Positions 52,401 through 59,332 of a stretch of 64,000 bases of DNA are shown here, piece after piece. Position 1 is the stretch's first letter, and every line of letters starts with the position of its first letter. Source of the DNA: Spongiimicrobium salis (lineage in GTDB: Bacteria > Bacteroidota > Bacteroidia > Flavobacteriales > Flavobacteriaceae). Position numbers and translations under genes: made by a program. The DNA lies in the NCBI RefSeq assembly GCF_043678055.1, contig NZ_JBHEQA010000001.1, forward strand, positions 1,488,001 to 1,552,000, in the 5' to 3' direction. The notes below the pieces were generated by a model. The model worked only from the letters and a program-made list of their open reading frames with translations, was not told the origin of the DNA and searched no databases.

Positions 52401-52915
52401 AAGTTCCCCGATATCAAAAGAAGTAAAATAATGATCACAGGAATGAGCAAGTATTTTGCGTAAACATAACCCTCACGAAGGTTTACTGCCCCAATAAAAG
52501 GAATAGGGTCCATTTGTTTTGACCGCTGCTCAATACTGGCCAATAGTAATTCCGATTGATTATCATCTTGTGCTAAATCAATAAGATTTAATAATTTATC
52601 CCCTACTTGAGGAAAATGCTTGCCTATGAGCACGGAAGCTTCTCGATGGCTTATTCCCTTTTTAATTCTAAAAAGATAAAAAAGTGGAATAGTAATATAG
52701 CGGTACAATAAGAACAAAGCGGCAAGCACAAAAATTAAGAACAATAAGAACCTTCCTGTGGAATTCAGCCATAAAAAATATTCAATGCCAACCACTGCCA
52801 AAAAAAACAACAGCCCCAGGGATAAAAAAAGGAGTACCCCTTTAATCAATATCTTCACATAATACTTCCTTGCGAACCTATTCAGCTTATCCAGTATGTT
52901 ATGATAACTATTCAA
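49460..52915 (-). CDS. DUF4175 family protein, large membrane-anchored coiled-coil protein
   Basis: 1151 residues. Two or three N-terminal membrane spans (about 25-45, 55-75, 155-175) are followed by Ig-like beta domains (about 190-480) and long charged coiled coils (about 500-760). A low-complexity G/Q/E/K region (about residues 900-1010) precedes a final coiled coil. This is the DUF4175 layout in Bacteroidota; function unknown, probably envelope. Start: the frame opens at TTG (52915), with a stop at 52922-52924 and no ATG before the first membrane span, so TTG is accepted. It leads the operon with ybeY and mnmG. Confidence 0.9.
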   Translation of the reverse strand: MNSYHNILDKLNRFARKYYVKILIKGVLLFLSLGLLFFLAVVGIEYFLWLNSTGRFLLFLIFVLAALFLLYRYITIPLFYLFRIKKGISHREASVLIGKHFPQVGDKLLNLIDLAQDDNQSELLLASIEQRSKQMDPIPFIGAVNLREGYVYAKYLLIPVIIILLLLISGNLASFFGSYERVVNYDLAYEPPAPFSFELLAGDARVLETESYTIQVTTKGSIQPEDIYIVIDGKERLLQKNKGVFEYVFQPPLKDVQFYFKANGVVSRNFELKALKAPAIQGFNMVLEYPSYINKPNESLKGTGNASFPEGTKVTWKIEGENTETVRYIAPDTSLVFERNGKEFKLSKKVFSKLNYQLATSNDNVENYETLDYEFTVIKDGYPTIRVAEVLDSLNPNVAYYSGEASDDYELASISLVCYPDRDEENIQRIQLTRPNKNFEKFYYTFPSGLELEEGVAYSFYFEALDNDGIRGGKLSKSEVFSLALLNDNELKDKQLDDQESIINNIDNSLDNFKKQKEELKEINKNQKEKKTLNFNDQNKVKDFLKNQQQQEQLMEKFSKQLKENLEKSDADDPLNKLLKERLERQEIEARKNEKLLEELNKVADKINKEELSKRLEEVAKKQQTSERNLEQLLELTKRYYVTEKTAQLAKDLEKLAEEQNELSESEEKTGEIEKEQKELNEKFQELIKELEELKKDNEALKKPLKIGEDKETENEIKKDQEEALEELKKQQQSDDGQGDKGAASKKQKSAAQKMQQMSQQLQQSSSGGGGGPSVTEDAEMLRQILDNLITFSFKQEKLLNKLSTNEVDVTQFSNNVKKQQELRELFEHVDDSLFSLSLRRAELSEFVNEQITEVYYNVDKALENMAENRIYQGVSYQKYVLNASNSLADFLANILDNMQQSMQSGQGSGGGEGFQLPDIIQGQGQIGEQLGQMGKSGKGKEQGSEGGKQQGNEGKGQDGQDGEGNNEGEGEQQKGKGKGKNGEGEQNGENGGTGKDGKGEGSNGGEGELSEEELKEIYEIYKEQQRIRQELEKQLENFIQKSDKELAKKLVRQMEDFENDLLENGVTQQNLNKANNIQYRLLKLEKAALKQGEKEERESDTNRKNFDNPITTKPSLLENYKNEIEILNRQALPLQNIYRNKVKHYFNKND

Positions 52916-52992
52916 AATCCTTTATATTTAATACCAATATACCGGATACCATAGAATTGGGCACCGAAAAATTTGTTAAAAAGCATACGCCA

Positions 52993-54042
52993 ATGAGCAG
53001 AATTAACGATTTAAAGTATTTAGCAGCCTTTAGTATCCCTATTTCTGCCCTCTTAAGCCTTTACTTTAAAGGATATTGGAGTTTTTTTACTCCAATGTAT
53101 ACTTTTGTTCTTATCCCTATTATGGAGCTTTTATTGCCTCAGAATACTGATAACTTTGAAGGAGAAGAACGTAATGAAAAAGAAAAAAGTGTGCTATTTG
53201 ATCTGCTGCTCTATGCAAATATCCCTATAGTCTTTGGGCTACTCGGCTTTACGCTATATACGGTCGCCTTCACTTCAATACACCTATATGAAACCGTAGG
53301 CCTATGTATATCATTAGGCATCGTTTTGGGCGTAAATGGCATTAATGTTGCCCATGAACTGGGGCATAGGCAAACCACCCATGAACGCTATCTTGGCAAG
53401 CTATTGCTTCTACCTTCCTATTATATGCATTTTTACATAGAACACAATTTTGGTCACCATGCCAATGCGGCCACCAAGGAAGACCCGGCCACTGCGGCCT
53501 TTAACCAATCTGTATATTCCTTTTGGTTCACTTCTGTTTTTCGCCAATATATTGGAGCGTGGAAACTTCAGAATCGTCTCCTAAAAAATGCCAAGCTTTC
53601 CTTTTTATCGTACAAGAACGATATGCTCTGGTACACTATTTTTCAGCTGGCCTATAGTAGTTTACTCTTTTACTTCTTTGGAACAACAGGACTGGTTTTT
53701 GCTCTAGCCGCTGGCATCGTAGGCTTTTTGCTGCTTGAAACTGTTAATTATATTGAACATTATGGTCTTCTCCGCAAAAAACTAGCCTCGGGGAGGTATG
53801 AGCGCGTACGGGAAGTCCATTCCTGGAACAGCAACCATGTTATGGGCCGAATTGTACTTTATGAGCTCACCCGTCACAGTGATCACCATTATAAATCCTC
53901 CAAAAAATACCAAATACTGGACTACCATGATATTTCCCCTCAGATGCCCTATGGGTATCCCACTTCCATGGTGCTATCTTTTGTACCCCCTTTATGGTTT
54001 AAAATCATGAATCCACGTATTCCGAAAGAAATGCATATCTAA
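52993..54042 (+). CDS. alkB: AlkB-type alkane 1-monooxygenase (membrane di-iron hydroxylase)
   Basis: 349 residues from ATG 52993. It has the three histidine boxes of membrane alkane hydroxylases: HELGHR (121-126), EHNFGHH (150-156) and HSDHHY (about 311-316), plus NYIEHYGL (about 255-262), which is diagnostic for AlkB-like enzymes. Six hydrophobic spans are visible. It oxidises terminal carbons of alkanes or related lipids and needs a rubredoxin, which is not nearby. Start: a longer frame begins at TTG 52870 inside the opposite DUF4175 gene; the ATG before RINDLKYL is preferred. It is unrelated to the DNA-repair protein of the same name. Confidence 0.9.
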   Translation: MSRINDLKYLAAFSIPISALLSLYFKGYWSFFTPMYTFVLIPIMELLLPQNTDNFEGEERNEKEKSVLFDLLLYANIPIVFGLLGFTLYTVAFTSIHLYETVGLCISLGIVLGVNGINVAHELGHRQTTHERYLGKLLLLPSYYMHFYIEHNFGHHANAATKEDPATAAFNQSVYSFWFTSVFRQYIGAWKLQNRLLKNAKLSFLSYKNDMLWYTIFQLAYSSLLFYFFGTTGLVFALAAGIVGFLLLETVNYIEHYGLLRKKLASGRYERVREVHSWNSNHVMGRIVLYELTRHSDHHYKSSKKYQILDYHDISPQMPYGYPTSMVLSFVPPLWFKIMNPRIPKEMHI

Positions 54043-54109
54043 AATCAGCTATTCCATTCCTAAGAAGAAAATAGCTAGTGGTATTCCCTTTTCAAAACTC
54101 TAATTTCTG

Positions 54110-54140
54110 TTGCCCGCTTTAGGGCTTAATCCTATCTTTG
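54110..54140 (+). promoter_or_regulatory. promoter of gltX
   Basis: TTG (54110-54112), 20 bases, TATCTTTG (54133-54140): a full match in sequence and spacing to the flavobacterial promoter. A longer gltX frame would start with a TTG inside the -7 element, so the ATG at 54159 is the true start. Confidence 0.7.
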
Positions 54141-54158
54141 TTCTCTAAACTTTTTCCT

Positions 54159-55673
54159 ATGAGCCAGAAAGTACGTGTTCGCTTTGCGCCAAGTCCAACA
54201 GGCCCCTTACATATTGGCGGTGTTCGGACAGCGCTTTTCAACTATTTGTTTGCCAAAAAACATGGTGGTGATTTTATCTTGCGCATAGAAGATACCGACC
54301 AAAATAGGTATGTTGAAGGAGCCGAACAGTATATTATAGATGCCTTGGAGTGGTGTGCTATGCCCTTTGATGAAGGGCCCACTAAAGATGGTGGTTTTGG
54401 GCCTTATCGTCAAAGTGAACGCAAACACCTTTACAAAGAATATGCAGATCAACTTATTGCCAAAGGGCATGCCTATTATGCTTTTGACACTCCTGAAGTT
54501 TTAGATGGCCACAGAAAGGATCATGAAGCAAAAGGAAAGACCTTCATCTATAATTGGCACAACCGCTTGAAGTTAACCAACTCCCTTTCACTATCTAAGG
54601 ATGAGGTACAGAACAAAATAGCCGCAGAGGAATCCTACGTCATTCGATTTAAATCCCCTCAAGACGAAAAACTTCTTTTAAAAGATTTGATTCGAGGCAC
54701 TATAGAAATCGACACCAATATTCTGGATGATAAAGTGCTCTTTAAAAGTGATGGTATGCCCACCTACCATTTGGCCAATATTGTAGATGATCACCTCATG
54801 CAAATTTCACATGTCATCCGCGGCGAAGAGTGGCTGCCTTCTCTGGCGTTGCACCAACTGCTTTACGATGCCTTTTCCTGGCAAGCGCCCCAATTTGCCC
54901 ATTTGCCCCTGATTATGAAACCTGTTGGAAAAGGAAAATTGAGTAAGCGTGATGGGGAGAAGCTAGGTTTTCCGGTATTTCCATTGTCTTGGAAGGAGTC
55001 CCAGGGCTATAAGGAAGCCGGCTATTTCTCCGAGGCCGTGATCAACTTTTTAGCCCTTTTGGGTTGGAACCCAGGTACCGAACAAGAATTGTTTAACATG
55101 GACGAGCTTATAGAAAGTTTTGATTTAAGCCGTGTAAACAGGGCAGGTGCGCGATTTGATATCGAAAAGACTAAATGGTATAATCAGCATTACCTGCAGC
55201 AAAAGAAAAACTCGGACTTGGTATCCCCGTTTCAATCTATATTGCAGGAAACCGCTCCGACAGCCATCCGAACCAAAGATCTCCCTTATATTGAGAAGGT
55301 TATTGGGCTCATTAAAGAAAGGGCAACTTTTGTTACTGATTTCTGGAATTTGGGAGATTACTTTTTCATCGCGCCACAGCAGTATGCCGAAAAAGCCGTA
55401 CGTAAGCAATGGAAAGAAGGTACCGCGGCAATATTGAACCAATTGGTATCTGTGTTGGAAGCCATTGATGATTTTTCCTCAGAAACTGCGGAGACTAGGG
55501 TAAAGCAATGGATAGCCGAGCAAGAGTTATCTTTCGGTAAAGTTATGCCGCCTTTACGTTTAGTAATTGTAGGTGATATGAAAGGCCCACATATTTTTGA
55601 TATTATTGCCTTGCTTGGAAAGGAAGAAAGTATTTCCAGAATACAAAAGGCCATTGCCCTATTGGATGCTTAA
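54159..55673 (+). CDS. gltX: glutamate-tRNA ligase
   Basis: 504 residues from ATG 54159. Class I synthetase motifs: RFAPSPTGPLHIGGVRTALF (HIGH as HIGG, residues 5-24), 'GGDFILRIEDTDQNR', and the KMSKS loop as KLSKRDGEKLGF (about 256-267). It charges tRNA-Glu with glutamate. The window also has glnS, so tRNA-Gln is probably charged directly. A plain promoter precedes it and a convergent small gene starts 21 bases beyond the stop. Confidence 0.97.
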   Translation: MSQKVRVRFAPSPTGPLHIGGVRTALFNYLFAKKHGGDFILRIEDTDQNRYVEGAEQYIIDALEWCAMPFDEGPTKDGGFGPYRQSERKHLYKEYADQLIAKGHAYYAFDTPEVLDGHRKDHEAKGKTFIYNWHNRLKLTNSLSLSKDEVQNKIAAEESYVIRFKSPQDEKLLLKDLIRGTIEIDTNILDDKVLFKSDGMPTYHLANIVDDHLMQISHVIRGEEWLPSLALHQLLYDAFSWQAPQFAHLPLIMKPVGKGKLSKRDGEKLGFPVFPLSWKESQGYKEAGYFSEAVINFLALLGWNPGTEQELFNMDELIESFDLSRVNRAGARFDIEKTKWYNQHYLQQKKNSDLVSPFQSILQETAPTAIRTKDLPYIEKVIGLIKERATFVTDFWNLGDYFFIAPQQYAEKAVRKQWKEGTAAILNQLVSVLEAIDDFSSETAETRVKQWIAEQELSFGKVMPPLRLVIVGDMKGPHIFDIIALLGKEESISRIQKAIALLDA

Positions 55674-55694
55674 AATAACATCCTATCACAGCTA

Positions 55695-56042
55695 TTAGCA
55701 CTCTTCCAAAATAGAGTTTCCTTTTGAACAATCTCCGGAAGTCCATTCCCAGGATTCATGTAATCTAATCTTGCCATTTTCCATGATTTCTGGCTTAGAA
55801 TGGCATATTCCTGTCCTGATATTTCCTTCTTTATCTATTTGGTGATATCGCATATTAATCTTTCCCTCCTGATCTACGATACCCAGCAATTGCCCATATA
55901 TAATATGCTCTCCGGTATATTCACAATGTAAGATATTTCCGTTCTGGGTATACTCAAAAAAAGTAGTGCTTCCCAGTTGGCCATTTCCTGAGTTCTCCAC
56001 CACCGAAAAACGCTTTCCATGATAGTTGATATGGTTTTTCAA
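55695..56042 (-). CDS. conserved small beta-rich protein (often labelled N-acetylglutamate synthase in error)
   Basis: 115 residues. The sequence alternates short strands: 'GSTTFFEYTQNGNILHCEYTGEHIIYGQLLGIVDQEGKINMRYHQID', then 'GKIRLHESWEWTSGDCSKGNSILEE'. It matches a widespread Bacteroidota family that databases often label N-acetylglutamate synthase, yet no GNAT or amino-acid kinase motif is present, so that name should not be used. Start is TTG (56042); the aligned N-terminus of relatives (MKN-IN) fits this codon. Function unknown. Convergent with gltX. Confidence 0.72.
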   Translation of the reverse strand: MKNHINYHGKRFSVVENSGNGQLGSTTFFEYTQNGNILHCEYTGEHIIYGQLLGIVDQEGKINMRYHQIDKEGNIRTGICHSKPEIMENGKIRLHESWEWTSGDCSKGNSILEEC

Positions 56043-56153
56043 ACTGTAATGATTTAGGACAAAAAGATACGCTTTTGTAACAATCTTTCAAAAAATGCTA
56101 CAGATATCGTAAAGAGTTTTGTAAATTCATTTCACTAACTAAAAACGTACATT

Positions 56154-57074
56154 ATGGGATACTTCTTAATACCTCTTATCGGATTCGGACTTCTGATTTT
56201 ATTATCATCTTTCTTTATCGTAAAGCAACAAACCGCTGTAATTATTGAAAGATTTGGTAAGTTTCAAAGTATTCGACATTCTGGTCTACAAATGAAAATT
56301 CCCTTGGTAGATCGCGTTGCAGCACGCCTGGGATTAAAAATACAGCAATTGGATGTGATTGTAGAAACCAAAACTTTGGATGATGTATTTGTAAAATTGA
56401 AAGTGTCTGTACAGTATGTTGTCATTAAAGAAAAGGTATATGAAGCTTTCTATAAACTAGAATATCCGCATGATCAAATTACTTCTTATGTATTTGATGT
56501 TGTTCGTGCTGAAGTTCCAAAAATGAAACTCGATGATGTCTTCGTTAAAAAAGATGATATTGCCATCGCGGTGAAATCCGAATTACAGGATGCCATGGTA
56601 AATTATGGATATGATATTATCAAGACCTTGGTTACCGATATTGACCCTGATGCTCAGGTGAAAGAAGCTATGAACCGTATCAATGCTTCCGAGCGTGAAA
56701 AAATTGCTGCGCAATTTGAAGGGGATGCCGCTCGTATCCTTATCGTAGAAAAAGCGAAGGCGGAGGCAGAAAGCAAGCGTTTGCAGGGTCAGGGTATTGC
56801 CGATCAACGTAGGGAGATTGCCCGAGGATTGGAAGAATCTGTGGAAGTTCTGAATAAAGTAGGCATCAACTCTCAAGAAGCTTCTGCCCTAATTGTTGTT
56901 ACCCAGCATTATGACACCTTGCAATCTATTGGTGAAGCAACGAATACCAATTTAATTCTATTGCCCAACTCCCCACAAGCCGGAAGTGACATGTTGAACA
57001 ATATGGTAGCCTCATTTACGGCTAGCAATCAAATTGGCGAAGCCATGAAAGAACAGAATAAGAAAACGGAATAA
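56154..57074 (+). CDS. SPFH/Band 7 domain membrane protein
   Basis: 306 residues. It has one N-terminal membrane span (3-22), then the SPFH domain with 'FIVKQQTAVIIERFGKFQSIRHSGLQMKIPLVDRVAARL' and 'QQLDVIVETKTLDDVFVKLKVSVQYVV', followed by a helical alanine/glutamate-rich part with 'REKIAAQFEGDAARILIVEKAKAEAESKRLQGQGIADQR' and a C-terminal tail. This is the HflK/HflC/QmcA/stomatin type, which forms membrane ring scaffolds around proteases and other proteins. No protease gene is adjacent. Monocistronic with a terminator at 57110-57155. Confidence 0.92.
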   Translation: MGYFLIPLIGFGLLILLSSFFIVKQQTAVIIERFGKFQSIRHSGLQMKIPLVDRVAARLGLKIQQLDVIVETKTLDDVFVKLKVSVQYVVIKEKVYEAFYKLEYPHDQITSYVFDVVRAEVPKMKLDDVFVKKDDIAIAVKSELQDAMVNYGYDIIKTLVTDIDPDAQVKEAMNRINASEREKIAAQFEGDAARILIVEKAKAEAESKRLQGQGIADQRREIARGLEESVEVLNKVGINSQEASALIVVTQHYDTLQSIGEATNTNLILLPNSPQAGSDMLNNMVASFTASNQIGEAMKEQNKKTE

Positions 57075-57109
57075 CATTTGAATTCTACTTCGTTTTCATT
57101 TCAAAATCA

Positions 57110-57155
57110 AAAAATGGAACATCCTTTAAAAAAAGGGATGGTCCATTTTTCTTTT
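57110..57155 (+). terminator. terminator of the SPFH gene
   Basis: AAAAATGGA-A-CATCC (57110-57124), loop TTTAAAAAAAG, GGATG-G-TCCATTTTT (57136-57150) form a stem with one internal mismatch, then a T-rich tail. It lies 36 bases after the stop codon. The remaining 200 bases to glnS hold nothing I can name. Confidence 0.75.
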
Positions 57156-57356
57156 GCATCGTTTTCAATACCCATCAGTATACAAGTACTACTAAATATT
57201 CAAAAAAATGAACAGGATGCTCTCTAAGGCAAGATCATTGCAAGGGCTAACCCATTACACCAAAAATAAATAAAACAGACGCTAAAGTCGCTTAAATACT
57301 CCGTTTTTAATAGAAAACACCAATTGTTTTATTGCAAGGAATAGGTAATTTCTATT

Positions 57357-59042
57357 TTATGGTTTTTCCGATAATTTTGCCCAGGTGTCTCTCAAACCGA
57401 CTGTTTTATTAAAGACCAATTTCTCACTAGTGGTATCTGGATCAACATTAAAATACCCCAAACGTTGAAATTGAAAACGATCTCCAATGTTTGCATCCCT
57501 TAAACTAGGTTCAATATAACCAGTAATACTTTTTAGGGAATCCGGATTTACAAATTCCATGAAATCTTTATCCTTATGCGTATCCGGACTTGGATCCGAA
57601 AACAACCTATCATATAATCGCACTTCTGCGGCCATCGCATGTTTTATAGACACCCAATGTAAAGTTCCTTTTACCTTTCTTAAGCTTTCCGCTGTTCCAC
57701 TACCACTTTTGCTTTTGGGATCGTAGATACACTGTATTTCAACAATATTCCCATCGGTATCTTTTGTACAGCTCTCAGCCTTAATGATATACCCATTCTT
57801 TAGGCGTACCTCTCCACCAAGTTTCAATCTAAAAAACTTCCGATTGGCTTCCTCTCTAAAATCCTCTTGCTCTATATAAAGTTCCTTAGAAAATGGCACT
57901 TCCCTGGTACCCGCGGATTCATCCCCCGGGTTATTTTCTGCAATCAACCATTCTTCCTTATTATCTGGGTAATTGGTAATCACCAGCTTCACCGGATTCA
58001 AAACGGCCATTACTCTAGGGGCAATCTTATTAAGATGCTCTCTCAGGTGAAACTCCAACAAAGAAACATCTATAAGGTTCTCTCGCTTGGCAATTCCAAT
58101 AGTATCCGCAAAATTTCGTATCGATTCCGGGGTATACCCTCTTCTCCTCAATCCTGAAATTGTGGGCATCCGGGGATCGTCCCAACCTTTTACCACTCCT
58201 TCTTCAACCAGACGTAACAACTTCCGTTTACTCACTACCGTATGGCTTAAATTACGCCTAGCGAACTCACGCTGTTTGGGCCGCACTTTTGTGCTATCTA
58301 CTACTTGGTCCAAAAACCAATCGTATAATTCCCGATGCATGGCAAACTCCAAAGTACATAGGGAATGGGAAACTTGTTCAATATAATCACTTTCTCCATG
58401 TGTCCAATCATACATCGGATAAATACACCAATCGGTATTTGTTCTATGATGTGCTTTATGCAACACCCTATAAATAATGGGGTCGCGCATCAACATATTG
58501 GATGAGGTCATATCAATTTTAGCCCGCAAAACATGAGACCCTTCCTCAAATTCCCCATCCTTCATTTGCTGAAACAGCTTCCTGTTCTCCTCTATGGACC
58601 GATCTCTAAAAGGGCTGGCCACTCCTGCCTCCGTTGGTGTTCCTTTCTGCTTTGCCATTTCTTCAGAAGATTGGCTATCTACATAAGCTTTTCCCTCATC
58701 GATCAATTGTAGTGCCCATTCGTATAGTCTAGGAAAATAATCCGATGCATAGCATTCCGTATCCCATTGGTACCCCAACCATTCCACATCCTTCTTAATG
58801 GCGTCTACAAAGGCCTTTTCCTCTTTGGCTGGGTTAGTGTCATCAAACCTAAGGTTTACCGGTGCGCCATAACGCAGCCCAAGCCCAAAATTAAGACAAA
58901 TGGCACTGGCATGTCCAATATGGAGAAATCCGTTAGGTTCAGGTGGAAATCTGAATCTCAAATGATCTTTTGGAAAACCATTATTCAAGTCCTCCTCCAC
59001 AATATGCTCTATAAAATTAAGAGACTTCGTCGCTTCGCTCAT
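57357..59042 (-). CDS. glnS: glutamine-tRNA ligase
   Basis: 561 residues from ATG 59042. Class I motifs: FRFPPEPNGFLHIGHASAI (HIGH, about 33-51), 'LRFDDTNPAKEE', and the KMSKS loop as VVSKRKLLRLV (about 265-275); the C-terminal anticodon-binding beta barrels follow. It charges tRNA-Gln directly. Start: the longest frame begins at TTG 59063, which lies inside the promoter element (59061-59068), so the ATG seven codons later is used. Confidence 0.97.
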   Translation of the reverse strand: MSEATKSLNFIEHIVEEDLNNGFPKDHLRFRFPPEPNGFLHIGHASAICLNFGLGLRYGAPVNLRFDDTNPAKEEKAFVDAIKKDVEWLGYQWDTECYASDYFPRLYEWALQLIDEGKAYVDSQSSEEMAKQKGTPTEAGVASPFRDRSIEENRKLFQQMKDGEFEEGSHVLRAKIDMTSSNMLMRDPIIYRVLHKAHHRTNTDWCIYPMYDWTHGESDYIEQVSHSLCTLEFAMHRELYDWFLDQVVDSTKVRPKQREFARRNLSHTVVSKRKLLRLVEEGVVKGWDDPRMPTISGLRRRGYTPESIRNFADTIGIAKRENLIDVSLLEFHLREHLNKIAPRVMAVLNPVKLVITNYPDNKEEWLIAENNPGDESAGTREVPFSKELYIEQEDFREEANRKFFRLKLGGEVRLKNGYIIKAESCTKDTDGNIVEIQCIYDPKSKSGSGTAESLRKVKGTLHWVSIKHAMAAEVRLYDRLFSDPSPDTHKDKDFMEFVNPDSLKSITGYIEPSLRDANIGDRFQFQRLGYFNVDPDTTSEKLVFNKTVGLRDTWAKLSEKP

Positions 59043-59060
59043 CAGATAAAAATTAAAGCG

Positions 59061-59068
59061 CAAATGTA
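59061..59068 (-). promoter_or_regulatory. -7 promoter element of glnS
   Basis: TACATTTG on the minus strand matches TAnnTTTG, 18 bases before the glnS ATG (59042). No TTG at -33 spacing. The gap from here to the divergent gene at 59333 has no clear promoter for that gene. Confidence 0.5.
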
Positions 59069-59332
59069 GGAAAAATGCCGGGATCGGCCTTCATAAAAAG
59101 GGTACACCATACAATAAATGCGTTTCACAACATTTTTAATACGAACGACAACAATAAATTTTTCTCGATGTAATTATATGTCATATTTGTTACTTAAGCC
59201 TAGATTATATAGCTATTTAACCATTTTTCAAAAATACATTCGATTTTAATGATCGATGAAATACAAATTACTAACAAAACCAAGACCGACCAAAATTAAA
59301 AAGATTGTAGCAACCCCAAAACTACATTACCT

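Noticed and set aside
52870..52992. 41-residue N-terminal extension of the AlkB-type gene
   Set aside because: It begins at TTG inside the opposite DUF4175 start region and has no resemblance to AlkB N-termini; the ATG at 52993 gives a normal protein.
55695..56042. N-acetylglutamate synthase as product name
   Set aside because: The 115-residue protein shows no GNAT acetyl-CoA site or kinase domain; the common label looks like a propagated error.
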